This document shows, piece after piece, positions 8,468 through 17,993 of a DNA stretch of 51,876 nt. The notes under the pieces were generated by a model. That model was not told the DNA's origin, searched no databases, and saw only the letters and a list, made by a program, of their open reading frames with translations. The position numbers and the translations under genes are program-made. Origin of the DNA: Gordoniibacillus chartarius (GTDB lineage: Bacteria; Bacillota; Bacilli; Paenibacillales; NBRC-103111); contig NZ_JBHLWN010000125.1 in NCBI RefSeq assembly GCF_042432825.1, positions 1 through 51,876 of the forward strand. Direction: 5' to 3'. How positions within the stretch are numbered: position 1 is the stretch's first letter; the number at the start of each line of letters is the position of its first letter.

Positions 8468-9349
8468 TTACCTCCCCTCGCGCTTGCGATATTCCGATGG
8501 AGTCACGCCGAAGTAACGCTTAAACACCGTAATAAAATAGCTTTGGCTGTGAAAGCCGACTTCCAGCGCAACGCTCATCACCGTCGATCTGCCTTCCTTG
8601 AGCAAACCGGCCGCTTTCTGTACCCGAACCTGGTTCAAATAATCGAGCGGACTGAACGTCGTCATTTCCTTAAAAAAACGGCACAAATACGACGCATTGA
8701 CCCGGACGAGTGCGGCGAGCTCGCTCAGCCGGATCGGCCGGCTGTAATGCTCCTGAATGTACTCGATAACGAGCTTGAGGCGCTCCAGCTTCAGCTCCTC
8801 GGCCGGGCTCACGGATTGCTGCCGGCGCCGCTCTCCCATCGCAATGAGCTTGGCCACCATGAGCTGCAGCAGTCCTCTCGTCATCATTTCGTACACAGGC
8901 GCCGCATTATGATTAATCTCGAACACCTGATCCAGCAATTGCAGGATCGATCGCTCCTCTTCGCTGTCCCCCGTCAGCCGGACGGGCACAACGTGCTGCC
9001 GGCGAAGAAGCGGGCGCACATAGCGCTCCTGTACCGGATCGATCGGACCATGGGAGAGCAAATCCGCATGGAATACGACGGCGCGGAACGAACAGCGGCT
9101 GGCGTCTGCAACGGTCCCGGAATGAAGCTCCCCGCCGTTCACGAATACGGCTTCCCCCGCTCCCAGCTCGTACTCGCTGAGGTTCACTCTCATCACCGCT
9201 CTTCCTTCGGTAATCATAAGAAACTCCAGCTCGTCGTGCCAATGCAGCTCGAGCAGCTGCTGGCCGGGCTCACACGTGATTTCGTATACACTGACCGGGA
9301 ACTGCGGCGAGCCGTGAATCCGGTCTTCCTTAAGCTGAGGCGTGTTCAT
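8468..9349 (-). CDS. AraC-family regulator with cupin sensor domain
   Basis: About 293 residues from the ATG at 9349 (AAGGAG upstream, spacing rather long; a TTG at 9409 is an alternative with a poorer ribosome site). The N-terminal part is a cupin sugar-sensing domain (motif LELHWHDELEFLMITEG at about residues 30-46). The C-terminal 100 residues are a double helix-turn-helix AraC domain, with ...VNASYLCRFFKEMT and the closing pattern YFGVTPSEYRK. It is divergent from the GH31 alpha-xylosidase with about 130 bases between them, so it probably controls that gene in response to a xylose-containing oligosaccharide. The effector is an inference. Confidence 0.88.
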   Translation of the reverse strand: MNTPQLKEDRIHGSPQFPVSVYEITCEPGQQLLELHWHDELEFLMITEGRAVMRVNLSEYELGAGEAVFVNGGELHSGTVADASRCSFRAVVFHADLLSHGPIDPVQERYVRPLLRRQHVVPVRLTGDSEEERSILQLLDQVFEINHNAAPVYEMMTRGLLQLMVAKLIAMGERRRQQSVSPAEELKLERLKLVIEYIQEHYSRPIRLSELAALVRVNASYLCRFFKEMTTFSPLDYLNQVRVQKAAGLLKEGRSTVMSVALEVGFHSQSYFITVFKRYFGVTPSEYRKREGR

Positions 9350-9481
9350 GCTGCCGGCTGCACTCCTTCCCGCACTGAAACATGTCAATATCTTGATATA
9401 ATTTGGCAAAATCTCGAATGAATCGTGAACTTAATATCAATATTATTATAAATAAATTATGCACCTGGAGGTAGATTCGAG

Positions 9482-11812
9482 TTGAAGTTTTCTCATGGCT
9501 ATTGGATGCCTAAGGAAGGGTATACGATTCAGAACCCGATCGACGTTCGTGAAGTGAACACGAGCGGCGGCACCGTTACGGTCTATGCGGCGACCCGTCA
9601 AGTTCGGCACAAGGGCGATACGCTGAACGGCGCAATGCTGACAGGCGAATTCAGCTCACCGATGCCCGACGTCATCCGCGTCAGATGGACGCGGCATGCA
9701 GGAATGCGGCAAAGGGGTCCCGCTTTCGAGCTTCACCAGCTTCAAGATGGAATCGCTTCCACAGAGCAAACGCCCGACCACGTTACGCTGACCAGCGGCA
9801 GCTTGAGCGTCAAGCTCAGCAAGCGCGGCACATGGGGAGCGGAATTCGCCTATGAAGGCCGGCGGCTGACCGGGACGAGCCATCGCGGCGCCGCTCATAT
9901 TACGACGGCGGACAAAGCCGTATATGTCCGCGAACAGCTTGATCTCGGGGTCGGCGAAACGATATACGGCCTCGGCGAGCGGTTCACGCCCTTCGTCAAG
10001 AACGGACAGGTCGTCGACATCTGGAACGAAGACGGCGGCACAAGCAGCGAGCAGGCCTACAAGAACGTTCCTTTCTATTTGTCGAGCGCCGGGTACGGGG
10101 TGTTCGTCAATCATCCGGAGCATGTTTCGTTCGAAGTCGGCTCGGAGGTCGTCTCCAAGGTTCAGTTCAGCGTTCCCGGCGAAAGCTTGGAATACTTCAT
10201 TATCGGCGGCCGCAGCCTGAAGGACGTGCTCGGCAACTATACCGCGCTCACGGGCAAGCCCGCCCTGCCGCCGGCTTGGTCGTTCGGCCTTTGGCTGACG
10301 ACTTCGTTCACGACCGATTACGACGAAGCGACGGTGAACAGCTTTATCGACGGCATGGCCGAGCGCGATATTCCGCTTCATGTGTTCCATTTTGACTGCT
10401 TCTGGATGAAGGAATATCAATGGACCGACTTCCAGTGGGATCCGAAGATGTTCCCGGACCCGGCCGGAATGCTCAAGCGCCTGAAAGACCGCGGACTCAA
10501 AATTTGCGTTTGGATCAATTCGTACATTGCCCAGAAGTCGCCTCTGTTCCGGGAAGGAATGGAGCGGGGGTATTTGGTCAAAACGCCGGAAGGCGACGTA
10601 TGGCAATGGGATCTATGGCAGGCCGGCATGGGCCTCGTCGATTTCACGAACCCCGAAGCCGTCGAATGGTACAAGGATTATTTGCGGCGTCTAGTGGACA
10701 TGGGCGTCGACTGCTTCAAAACCGACTTCGGCGAAAGAATTCCGACGAATGTCGTCTACTTCGACGGCTCGGACCCGATGAAGATGCACAACTACTATAC
10801 GTTCCTGTACAACAAGGCCGTGTTCGAGGTGCTCGAAGAGAAGCTGGGCAAGAACGAAGCGATGCTGTTCGCCCGCTCGGCAACGGCCGGAGGCCAGCAG
10901 TTCCCGGTTCATTGGGGCGGCGACTGCTCGGCCAACTACGATTCGATGGCGGAGACGCTGCGCGGGGGGCTGTCGCTCGGACTGTCCGGCTTCGGCTTCT
11001 GGAGCCACGACATCAGCGGCTTCGAACGGAAAGCGCCGCCTGACATTTACAAGCGCTGGGTCGCGTTCGGCCTGCTCTCGTCCCACAGCCGCCTGCACGG
11101 CAACGAGACGTACCGGGTCCCTTGGCTGTTCGACGAAGAAGCGGTTGACGTGCTGCGCCATTTTACAAAGCTGAAGTGCCGCCTCATGCCGTATTTATTC
11201 TCGAAAGCGGTGGAAGCGACAACGACGGGGCTGCCGGTGATGCGCGCGATGGTGCTTGAATTCCCCGCCGACCGGAACTGCCGCGGACTCGACACCCAGT
11301 ATATGCTGGGCGACAATTTGCTCGTCGCTCCGATCTTCAACGACCGCGGGCTCGCCTCCTATTATGTGCCGCAAGGACGATGGACCGACTTCTTCACCGG
11401 AGACGTACGCGAGGGCGGGCGATGGTACGAGGAGGAGCACGGCTACATGACGCTGCCGCTGCTCGTCCGGCCTAACAGCCTGCTGGCGGTCGGCACGAAC
11501 GAGCAGAAGCCCGATTACGATTACGCTGACGGCGTAACCCTGCATCTGTTCGAGCTGGAGGACGGGGCAAGCGCCGAGACGACCGTATGCAGCGTCGGCG
11601 GCAAGCCGGAGCTGACGGTCCGCATCGAGCGGTCCGGCAGCCGCATCAGCATCGATCGCAGCGAAGCCCCTGAAGGCGGCAAGCCGTTCTCGATCGTGCT
11701 GCGGGGTATCCGGCATGCCGCTTCCGTCAACGGCGGAACGTGGGAGCTCGGGAAGCACGGGATCAGCGCCAGCTTCGCCCAAGGCGCCTCCAACATGACC
11801 CTTGAACTTTAA
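9482..11812 (+). CDS. yicI: GH31 alpha-xylosidase (YicI-like)
   Basis: 776 residues, close to Escherichia coli YicI in length and in its N-terminal signature (MKFSHGYWMPKEGYTI). The catalytic nucleophile is Asp415 in KTDFGERIP and the acid/base is Asp481 in WGGDCSANYDSMAE, matching Asp416 and Asp482 of YicI. The enzyme releases alpha-1,6-linked xylose from the non-reducing end of xyloglucan-type oligosaccharides such as isoprimeverose. There is no signal peptide, so it acts in the cytoplasm on imported oligomers. The start is TTG at 9482 with CTGGAGGTAG upstream. The gene is followed by its own terminator and is probably monocistronic, controlled by the divergent AraC-type regulator. Confidence 0.93.
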   Translation: MKFSHGYWMPKEGYTIQNPIDVREVNTSGGTVTVYAATRQVRHKGDTLNGAMLTGEFSSPMPDVIRVRWTRHAGMRQRGPAFELHQLQDGIASTEQTPDHVTLTSGSLSVKLSKRGTWGAEFAYEGRRLTGTSHRGAAHITTADKAVYVREQLDLGVGETIYGLGERFTPFVKNGQVVDIWNEDGGTSSEQAYKNVPFYLSSAGYGVFVNHPEHVSFEVGSEVVSKVQFSVPGESLEYFIIGGRSLKDVLGNYTALTGKPALPPAWSFGLWLTTSFTTDYDEATVNSFIDGMAERDIPLHVFHFDCFWMKEYQWTDFQWDPKMFPDPAGMLKRLKDRGLKICVWINSYIAQKSPLFREGMERGYLVKTPEGDVWQWDLWQAGMGLVDFTNPEAVEWYKDYLRRLVDMGVDCFKTDFGERIPTNVVYFDGSDPMKMHNYYTFLYNKAVFEVLEEKLGKNEAMLFARSATAGGQQFPVHWGGDCSANYDSMAETLRGGLSLGLSGFGFWSHDISGFERKAPPDIYKRWVAFGLLSSHSRLHGNETYRVPWLFDEEAVDVLRHFTKLKCRLMPYLFSKAVEATTTGLPVMRAMVLEFPADRNCRGLDTQYMLGDNLLVAPIFNDRGLASYYVPQGRWTDFFTGDVREGGRWYEEEHGYMTLPLLVRPNSLLAVGTNEQKPDYDYADGVTLHLFELEDGASAETTVCSVGGKPELTVRIERSGSRISIDRSEAPEGGKPFSIVLRGIRHAASVNGGTWELGKHGISASFAQGASNMTLEL

Positions 11813-11819
11813 GCATACC

Positions 11820-11856
11820 GAGCAAGGATTGCCGACGGCAGTCCTTGCTCGTCTTT
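11820..11856 (+). terminator. Intrinsic terminator after the GH31 gene
   Basis: GAGCAAGGA pairs with TCCTTGCTC around a GCC/GGC inner stem, followed by GTCTTTA. It separates the alpha-xylosidase gene from the two-component system. Confidence 0.8.
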
Positions 11857-11895
11857 ATCCCGTGAAACTGCGTATGACAACAAACTTAAGGAAGG

Positions 11896-13692
11896 ATGTG
11901 CGGCCGCTTGGGGTCCACCTCACTCCACCGGCGGCGCTCCCGTCTGTATGAATACTTGACGCTGAAGCGCCGCATTATTATTTTGTTTCTCGTCAGCTCG
12001 TTCGTTCCGTTCGCCGGTATCATCGCCATTTCGTATGTGACCATATACTCCATTGTGACAAACAAGCTGCAATCCGGGATGCAAAGCAATCTGCGGCAAG
12101 TCGAGCTGTCGCTGCAGAATACGATCACGAACCTCAACCACGTTTCGCAGCAGCTCGTCCCCCAGCAGCTCGCTTTCGAAGGCTCCGCCGGACAAAAGCT
12201 CGGTCAAATTTTGTCCGCCGAGCATCCGTTCGAGAGGCTGAAGCTCACCGAAGAGCTCGGCAATGAGATCTCGACGATTACGTTCACCAACCCCTCTATC
12301 GGTCTGACGATGTACGTATTTAAGGACGATAACAGCTACCGGTTCGAGAATCTGGCGGTGAAAGACGGCTTCACTCTCGATACGCTTCCCCTTCTCGTGC
12401 AGTATTACGGCATTTCCTATTATGGCCCCCACATCAGCAACAACCGGTTCGACAATCAATACGTGCTGTCCGCCGTCCGCAAAGTGCCGCTCCCGCAGCG
12501 GGAAGACGTCTACGTGTACATCGAGACCGGCTTCAAACTGACACAGGCGATTCTGGATAACGACCAGTTCGGCGGCGCCGTATCCCACCTGTTTTTGGAC
12601 AACGACGGAAAAATCGTCTACAGCGAGCGCGGCGACGCCTTCCCCCGCGGCGCACCGTTTCCCGCCGGGCTATCCGCGGAAGAGTCCGGAGAGGCGCATG
12701 GCTATGTATGGTTCAAGGAGAGGAGCAATCAAGGCTGGAGCATCGTCTCGCTGATTCCGGCCGCCGATTACCGCCGGGAGCTGAACCGCTGGTTCGTCCA
12801 GATCGCCCTGTTCGCCTTCGTCCTGCTCGCCGTCAGCCTGCTGCTGGCCTGGCTGCTGTGGCGGATGGTGTACAAGCCCTTGAACAAGTTCAACAAGGAA
12901 ATCAAGCTCATGACCCAGAGCCGGACGCTGCCTCAGACGCCGGACGAGACGAAATCGGCGGCGACCCATATCCCGGAATTCGACGTGCTGCTCCATCAGT
13001 TCCGGCAGATGAAGGAGCAGATCTGGACGCTGTTCTCGGAGATCGAGCTCAAGGAAAAGCGCCGCGTCGATCTCGAGGTGGAAAAGCTGCTGTATCAAAT
13101 TAACCCGCATTTTCTTATGAATTCCTTGGACACCGTCCATTGGCTGGCCGTCATGAACGGCCAAACCGAAATCGACCGGCTGGTGCTGTCGCTCAACAAG
13201 CTGCTCTATTATAACCTGGGCAAGCTCGGGCAAACGGCGACGATCGAGGAAGAGCTCGATGCGCTGCGGCAATATTTGACGCTGCAGCAGATTCGCTACG
13301 ATTTTGAATTCGACGTGCGGATCCATGTGGACGAACGGGTGCTGAAGGCGCCGGTTCCCCGGTTTATTTTGCAGCCGATTGTGGAAAATTCGCTTTATCA
13401 CGGCTTGGATGATAACGGATACATCGAAGTTAATGTACGGGGTGACGGGGACCGGATCGACATTACGATCGGCGACAACGGAAGCGGCATGTCGAAGGAG
13501 ACGATCCGCGAGCTGCTGGAGCAGCAGGGCGGCGATCAACGCAAAGTGGGGATGGGCATCGGGATGAGCTATGTGCGAAGAATGCTGGAAACCCAATACG
13601 GGACGCAGGCCGAGCTGCACATCGACAGCGTCATCGGGCAGGGCACGCAGGTGCTGCTCCGCCTGCCGATACAGGAGGCTGAAGCGATATGA
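11896..13692 (+). CDS. YesM-type sensor histidine kinase
   Basis: 598 residues. A first membrane helix (about 28-50) is followed by an extracytoplasmic sensor region of about 245 residues, a second membrane helix (about 297-320), a HAMP region, a His_kinase domain with the phospho-acceptor His405 in INPHFLMNS, and a HATPase domain with an N-box (VENSLYHGL) and G-box DNGSGM near 527. This is the LytS/YesM class that signals extracellular sugars. The ATG at 11896 abuts the AAGGAAGG ribosome site; an in-frame TTG at 11908 has better spacing and may be the true start. It overlaps the next gene by 4 bases, and the pair probably controls the transporter genes downstream. Confidence 0.92.
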   Translation: MCGRLGSTSLHRRRSRLYEYLTLKRRIIILFLVSSFVPFAGIIAISYVTIYSIVTNKLQSGMQSNLRQVELSLQNTITNLNHVSQQLVPQQLAFEGSAGQKLGQILSAEHPFERLKLTEELGNEISTITFTNPSIGLTMYVFKDDNSYRFENLAVKDGFTLDTLPLLVQYYGISYYGPHISNNRFDNQYVLSAVRKVPLPQREDVYVYIETGFKLTQAILDNDQFGGAVSHLFLDNDGKIVYSERGDAFPRGAPFPAGLSAEESGEAHGYVWFKERSNQGWSIVSLIPAADYRRELNRWFVQIALFAFVLLAVSLLLAWLLWRMVYKPLNKFNKEIKLMTQSRTLPQTPDETKSAATHIPEFDVLLHQFRQMKEQIWTLFSEIELKEKRRVDLEVEKLLYQINPHFLMNSLDTVHWLAVMNGQTEIDRLVLSLNKLLYYNLGKLGQTATIEEELDALRQYLTLQQIRYDFEFDVRIHVDERVLKAPVPRFILQPIVENSLYHGLDDNGYIEVNVRGDGDRIDITIGDNGSGMSKETIRELLEQQGGDQRKVGMGIGMSYVRRMLETQYGTQAELHIDSVIGQGTQVLLRLPIQEAEAI

Positions 13693-15134
13693 CCATTCGG
13701 GTACTCGTCGTGGACGACGATAAGCTCGTGCGCAAAGGGCTGATTTCCGCCATGCCTTGGAGCGAATTCGGCATGGAGGTTGTCGGCGAGGCGAGCAACG
13801 GCGAGAAGGCGCTGGACTATTTGCAGGAGCACGACGTCGATTTGCTGCTGACGGATTTGGCGATGCCGGTCATGTCCGGAATTGAACTGATGCGGATTGT
13901 CCGCAAGCGGTATCCGCGGCTGCACATCGTCGTCCTGACGCTGCATCAGGATTTCGAATACGTGCAAGAGGCGCTGCGGCTCGGAGCGATCGATTATATC
14001 GCCAAGGTGCAGCTCGAACGGGAACGGTTCGAGGAAGTGCTGGAGCGGATCTCGACGCGTATCGCAGAGTCGAAGGAGCACGCCGGAGCCGAGCCGAAGC
14101 TTGAACGAAGCGAATGCTTCACCTACGATACCGCCTACATCACGATGAGGCTGGAGCCGAATGAAGGCGACGAATGGCTGCGCAGCAGTCCCCAGACCTT
14201 ACTCAGCGCGTGGGAAGAGCTGGACGACCGGATTTGGATAGCGGCGGGCGATGATCCTGCACCAGCTGCTTTGGACGGAGTTCCGCTTCATGAGGTCTTT
14301 CATTTGCAGGACGACGGCAGGACGGGAATCCAAGCGGAACCCGGCTCGGCGATCCTTCAGCTAAGCGGTGTTCGCGGCGCCTCGCGCAAGGAGGTTAGGC
14401 AGTGGCTGCGGGAATACCGGGACAGAGAGCTGTTTTACGATTTCGACCCTCGCACTCCGCTCATCGCCCTTGAATTCGGCCGGCGGGAACGCCTCGACAT
14501 ACCGGCCGATCCGGAAGCGCTGTTGTCGGAGCTCAAGAGCGTCTTCTTAGCCTGGGACTGGATTTACAACGATACCGTGTTCCGGGATTCCATCGGTCGG
14601 CTGAGGCGACTGCGGCTCCCGCAAACGATCTTGATCGGCCTGCTCTACTCGCTGCTCGACAGCTGGAAGCGTCTGTTCGGTACGAGCGATATCCGGCAGG
14701 TGCAGCCGCTTAAGCCGTTCACCGCCTGGCACGAGGTGGAGCGCTGGCTTGCCGAGGCACGAGGGCGTATACGTCAAGGGCTGGACAAGCCTTCCTACTC
14801 GCCGGAAGTCGCTCAAGCCGTTATGAAGGCTGTCGGCATTATTCAGCAGGAGCTTCATCAGCAGCTCACGTCCGGGGACGTCGCCCGGCGGGTCAACATG
14901 AGCCGCAGCTACTTCAGCCAATGCTTCCGCGACATCATCGGCAGGACGTTTAACGATTACTTGCGTTATTGCCGCATCGAACAGGCGAAACAATATTTGC
15001 TCTACTCGACGAAGACGATTCAGTGGATTGCCGAGAACACCGGTTACTTGGATGAAAAATATTTCAGCCGCACGTTCCGCGACCAGACCGGCATGCTGCC
15101 GAGCGAATATCGCCAATCCCGGCGCCAAGGGTAG
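13689..15134 (+). CDS. YesN-type response regulator, AraC output, atypical receiver
   Basis: 481 residues: an N-terminal receiver (about 1-120) with the acidic pair D9-D10-D11 and phospho-acceptor Asp56 (LLLTDLAMP), a middle linker domain of about 250 residues, and a C-terminal AraC helix-turn-helix pair (about 385-480, ending FRDQTGMLPSEYRQ). The receiver departs from its class: SGY-type residues are replaced by TLHQDF (from Thr84), and the conserved Lys106 is followed by Val (IAKVQ) instead of the usual cis-Pro. Start codon overlaps the kinase stop (ATGA). Likely activator of the solute-binding protein and permease genes that follow. Confidence 0.92.
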   Translation: MTIRVLVVDDDKLVRKGLISAMPWSEFGMEVVGEASNGEKALDYLQEHDVDLLLTDLAMPVMSGIELMRIVRKRYPRLHIVVLTLHQDFEYVQEALRLGAIDYIAKVQLERERFEEVLERISTRIAESKEHAGAEPKLERSECFTYDTAYITMRLEPNEGDEWLRSSPQTLLSAWEELDDRIWIAAGDDPAPAALDGVPLHEVFHLQDDGRTGIQAEPGSAILQLSGVRGASRKEVRQWLREYRDRELFYDFDPRTPLIALEFGRRERLDIPADPEALLSELKSVFLAWDWIYNDTVFRDSIGRLRRLRLPQTILIGLLYSLLDSWKRLFGTSDIRQVQPLKPFTAWHEVERWLAEARGRIRQGLDKPSYSPEVAQAVMKAVGIIQQELHQQLTSGDVARRVNMSRSYFSQCFRDIIGRTFNDYLRYCRIEQAKQYLLYSTKTIQWIAENTGYLDEKYFSRTFRDQTGMLPSEYRQSRRQG

Positions 15135-15313
15135 ACGATCGTCCGTCTGCAAGGTAGAGCATTGTTCGCTGATGGAGCCGGCGGCCGGCCCAAACCGCCG
15201 CAACTCCGGTCAATCCCCTCCCCTACCTTGTAACGATTGTCTATCCGGCCCCGCGCCGGTTTCGTGATAACCTCATACATGTAAGCGATATCGAAACGAA
15301 AGAAGGGGAATCC
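15135..15313 (+). promoter_or_regulatory. Control region of the Lpl-type transporter genes
   Basis: The arms CAAGGTAG (15150-15157) and CTACCTTG (15233-15240) form a perfect 8-bp inverted repeat enclosing a GC-rich stretch. TGTAAGCGATATCG at 15280-15293 matches the CcpA catabolite-response (cre) consensus TGWAANCGNTNWCA at all but the last base. It lies 20 bases before the solute-binding protein start, which suits repression. I see no clear sigma-A promoter, as expected for a promoter that needs an activator such as the upstream response regulator. Confidence 0.4.
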
Positions 15314-17020
15314 ATGCGCAAGATGGATGCAACAATCAAGCTGATGCTGGTCGCCGCCCTTGCCGTCATACCGGCCTGTACCGCCAAAGAGCCTGCAAAC
15401 GGCGGCAGCGGCTCGACCACCGACCCGGCAGCGGCGAATACCCAGCAAGGCCCCGCCGATCCGTTCGGCAAATACCAGAACACGGTTACCATCAACATCG
15501 GCGCTAGCGTCGACCCGTCCGACAAAACGCTGCCGCCGGGCGATACGCCGGAGAGCAACCAGTACACCCGTTATGTCAAGGACAATCTTAACATTCAGAC
15601 GAAGATCGCCTGGCAGGCCGCGACCGGCAAAGACTACGACCAGAAGGTCAACTTGTCGATCGCCAGCAACGATTTGCCGGACGCCATGGTCGTCAACGAC
15701 ACACAGCTGCGGCAGATGGTCAAAGCGAACCAGCTGGCGGATTTGACCGAAGTGTACAACACATACGCATCTCCTGCGATGAAAGGGATCATCGATACGA
15801 CGAAGGGTCTCGCTACGAAAGCCGTGACCTTCAACGGTAAAATGATGGCGATCCCGAACGTCACGACCGAATCGGACATGGTGCATCTGATGTGGATTCG
15901 CAAAGATTGGCTCGACAAGCTCGGGCTGGCCGTTCCGAAGACGGTTGAAGAGCTCGAGAAAGTTGCCAAGGCTTTCGTGGAACAGGATCCGGACGGCAAC
16001 GGCAAGGCGGATACGATCGGTATCGTAGGTCCGCAGTCCGGCGGCCTTCTTCACGCAAATTTCATTACGCCGAACAACAATAACTATGGCTTCGATCCGG
16101 TGTTCTCCTCCTACCATTCGTATCCCGGCTTCTGGATCAAGGGTGACGACGGCAAAATTTCGTACGGCTCGATTCTTCCGGAGACGAAGCAAGCCTTGGC
16201 CAAGCTTCGCGATTGGTACGCGAAGGGACTGATCGATAAGGAAATGAGCGTGCGGAAGGATTCGGCGGAGCTGATCAAGAGCGGCGCATCCGGCATCTAC
16301 TTCGGCATGTGGTGGGGCGGGTACGGCCCGCTGGGCGACGCGATCAAGAACAACCCGCAGGCGAATTGGCAGGCGTACGCCGTACCGCTCGACGCCAAGG
16401 GCGAGTTTACCCCGCACATGGGAACGCCGTCCAACCAATATTTGGTCGTACGCAAAGGCTATGAGCATCCGGAAGCGGCGCTCAAGATGGTCAACCTGCT
16501 GCTGCGGGACGAATCGAAGTTCGATGTCAAGGTCGCCGTCTCCAACTATCCGCTGCGCGTCGTATTCGCCCCGATGGACGAGATGGACGTAACGCTGAAG
16601 ATGCTCAAGGAGGTGCTGGCCGGCACGAAGAAGCCGGAGGAGCTTGATCTGCCGGGCTACAAGCTGCTGCGGGCCGATGCGGAGAACATCAAGAAGGTCA
16701 AGCTCGAGCCGTATGACAAAGTCGATATTCAGTACTGGAATCCGACGGCGGACCTCGGCATATGGAAGCGCATGTACTCCACCTTCGTCGGCGTCGCCGC
16801 GCTGCAGCAGCCTTACAAGAAAACGTACAGCGCGACGTATTCGCAAACGAAATCGATGGAAAGCAAGTGGCCTACGCTTGATAAGCTGGAGAAGGAAACG
16901 TTCCTGAAGATCATCATGGGCGCCGCTCCGCTGGAAGCGTTCGACCAGTTCGTCCAGGATTGGAAGAAGCAAGGCGGCGACCAAATTACCGCCGAAGTCG
17001 AGGAAGCCAGCAAGCAATAG
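15314..17020 (+). CDS. Extracellular solute-binding lipoprotein (LplA-like)
   Basis: 568 residues with a lipoprotein signal peptide (lipobox VIPAC, Cys22) and an acidic and Ser/Gly-rich tether. The long family-1 solute-binding fold resembles LplA of Bacillus subtilis. A calcium-binding-like loop DPDGNGKADTIG occurs near residue 220, as is frequent in this family. It binds an oligosaccharide outside the membrane and delivers it to the two permeases encoded directly downstream. The neighbouring oligogalacturonate lyase, rhamnogalacturonan lyase and alpha-xylosidase suggest pectin- or hemicellulose-derived oligomers, but the ligand is not shown by sequence. Good ribosome site GAAAGAAGGGG. Confidence 0.92.
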   Translation: MRKMDATIKLMLVAALAVIPACTAKEPANGGSGSTTDPAAANTQQGPADPFGKYQNTVTINIGASVDPSDKTLPPGDTPESNQYTRYVKDNLNIQTKIAWQAATGKDYDQKVNLSIASNDLPDAMVVNDTQLRQMVKANQLADLTEVYNTYASPAMKGIIDTTKGLATKAVTFNGKMMAIPNVTTESDMVHLMWIRKDWLDKLGLAVPKTVEELEKVAKAFVEQDPDGNGKADTIGIVGPQSGGLLHANFITPNNNNYGFDPVFSSYHSYPGFWIKGDDGKISYGSILPETKQALAKLRDWYAKGLIDKEMSVRKDSAELIKSGASGIYFGMWWGGYGPLGDAIKNNPQANWQAYAVPLDAKGEFTPHMGTPSNQYLVVRKGYEHPEAALKMVNLLLRDESKFDVKVAVSNYPLRVVFAPMDEMDVTLKMLKEVLAGTKKPEELDLPGYKLLRADAENIKKVKLEPYDKVDIQYWNPTADLGIWKRMYSTFVGVAALQQPYKKTYSATYSQTKSMESKWPTLDKLEKETFLKIIMGAAPLEAFDQFVQDWKKQGGDQITAEVEEASKQ

Positions 17021-17086
17021 AGCGATCTGTGGCGCCGACTGCGGTTGGCGCCCTTTGCATCGGCGGGTCGGGAGGGAGAAACCGTT

Positions 17087-17977
17087 ATGAAAACCAAAGG
17101 CTTCGTCAAGCATTACTATCTGATGCTGCTGCCGGGCATGGTGTGGCTGACGCTGTTCAGCATCGTCCCGATGTTCGGCTTCGTGATCGCCTTCCAGGAC
17201 TACAATCCGGGACTTGGCATCCTGCATTCGGAATGGATCGGGCTGGAGCATTTCAAGTATATGCTGACCTTAAGCGACAGCGCCACCGTGTTCCGCAATA
17301 CGATTGTGATCGCCGTTATGAAAATTATCGCCCATTTGCTCGTACCTTTGATATTCGCGCTTATGCTCAATGAGCTTCGCCTGCAGGTGCTGAAGCGGTG
17401 GATTCAAACCGTCGTCTACTTGCCCCACTTCTTGTCCTGGGTTATTCTTTCCGGTATTTTGCTGGATTTGTTCGCCTATAAAGGACCGGTCAACAGTCTG
17501 ATGACAGCCATCGGCCTGGAGCCGGTGCTCTTCTTCGGACGCGCGGACTTGTTCCCTTTCCTGATTGTCGGCAGCGACGTTTGGAAGGAATTCGGCTTCA
17601 ACACGATTATTTATTTGGCGGCGCTAACCGGAATTAACCCCGCTTTGTATGAGGCAGCTTCCATCGACGGAGCCAGCCGCCTGCAGCGGCTGACCAACGT
17701 TACGCTTCCCGGCATCTCTACGACCGTCATTTTGCTGTGCGTGCTCAGTCTCGGCAACGTGCTGAACGCCGGCTTCGATCAGGTGTTCAACTTATACAAT
17801 CCGCTCGTCTATTCGACCGGCGATATTATCGACACATGGGTGTACCGGACCGGCTTGGTGAATTTACAGTACGGCCTTGCGACGGCAATGGGCTTGATGA
17901 AGTCGGTCATCAGCTTCATTCTCATCGCAACGTCCTACTACCTGGCCTCCAAATTCGCCAATTACCGGATCTTCTAG
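17087..17977 (+). CDS. ABC sugar permease (LplB-like)
   Basis: 296 residues from the ATG at 17087, which has GGGAGGGAG in front; an ATG 14 codons upstream lacks this. Six predicted membrane helices. The ATPase-contact EAA motif reads EAASIDGASRLQRLTNVTLPG (split here by one residue over the usual length) near residues 190-210. It is the first of two binding-protein-dependent permeases; with the adjacent lipoprotein and second permease it forms an Lpl/YtcP-type importer. No ATP-binding subunit is encoded nearby, so a shared MsmX-type ATPase must energise it. Confidence 0.93.
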   Translation: MKTKGFVKHYYLMLLPGMVWLTLFSIVPMFGFVIAFQDYNPGLGILHSEWIGLEHFKYMLTLSDSATVFRNTIVIAVMKIIAHLLVPLIFALMLNELRLQVLKRWIQTVVYLPHFLSWVILSGILLDLFAYKGPVNSLMTAIGLEPVLFFGRADLFPFLIVGSDVWKEFGFNTIIYLAALTGINPALYEAASIDGASRLQRLTNVTLPGISTTVILLCVLSLGNVLNAGFDQVFNLYNPLVYSTGDIIDTWVYRTGLVNLQYGLATAMGLMKSVISFILIATSYYLASKFANYRIF

Positions 17978-17993
17978 AAGGAGGAGCATCGTT

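Noticed and set aside
15044..17251. 735-residue open frame on the minus strand
   Set aside because: It lies opposite the solute-binding protein and permease genes, is Arg- and His-rich like a shadow of a GC-rich gene, and matches no family.
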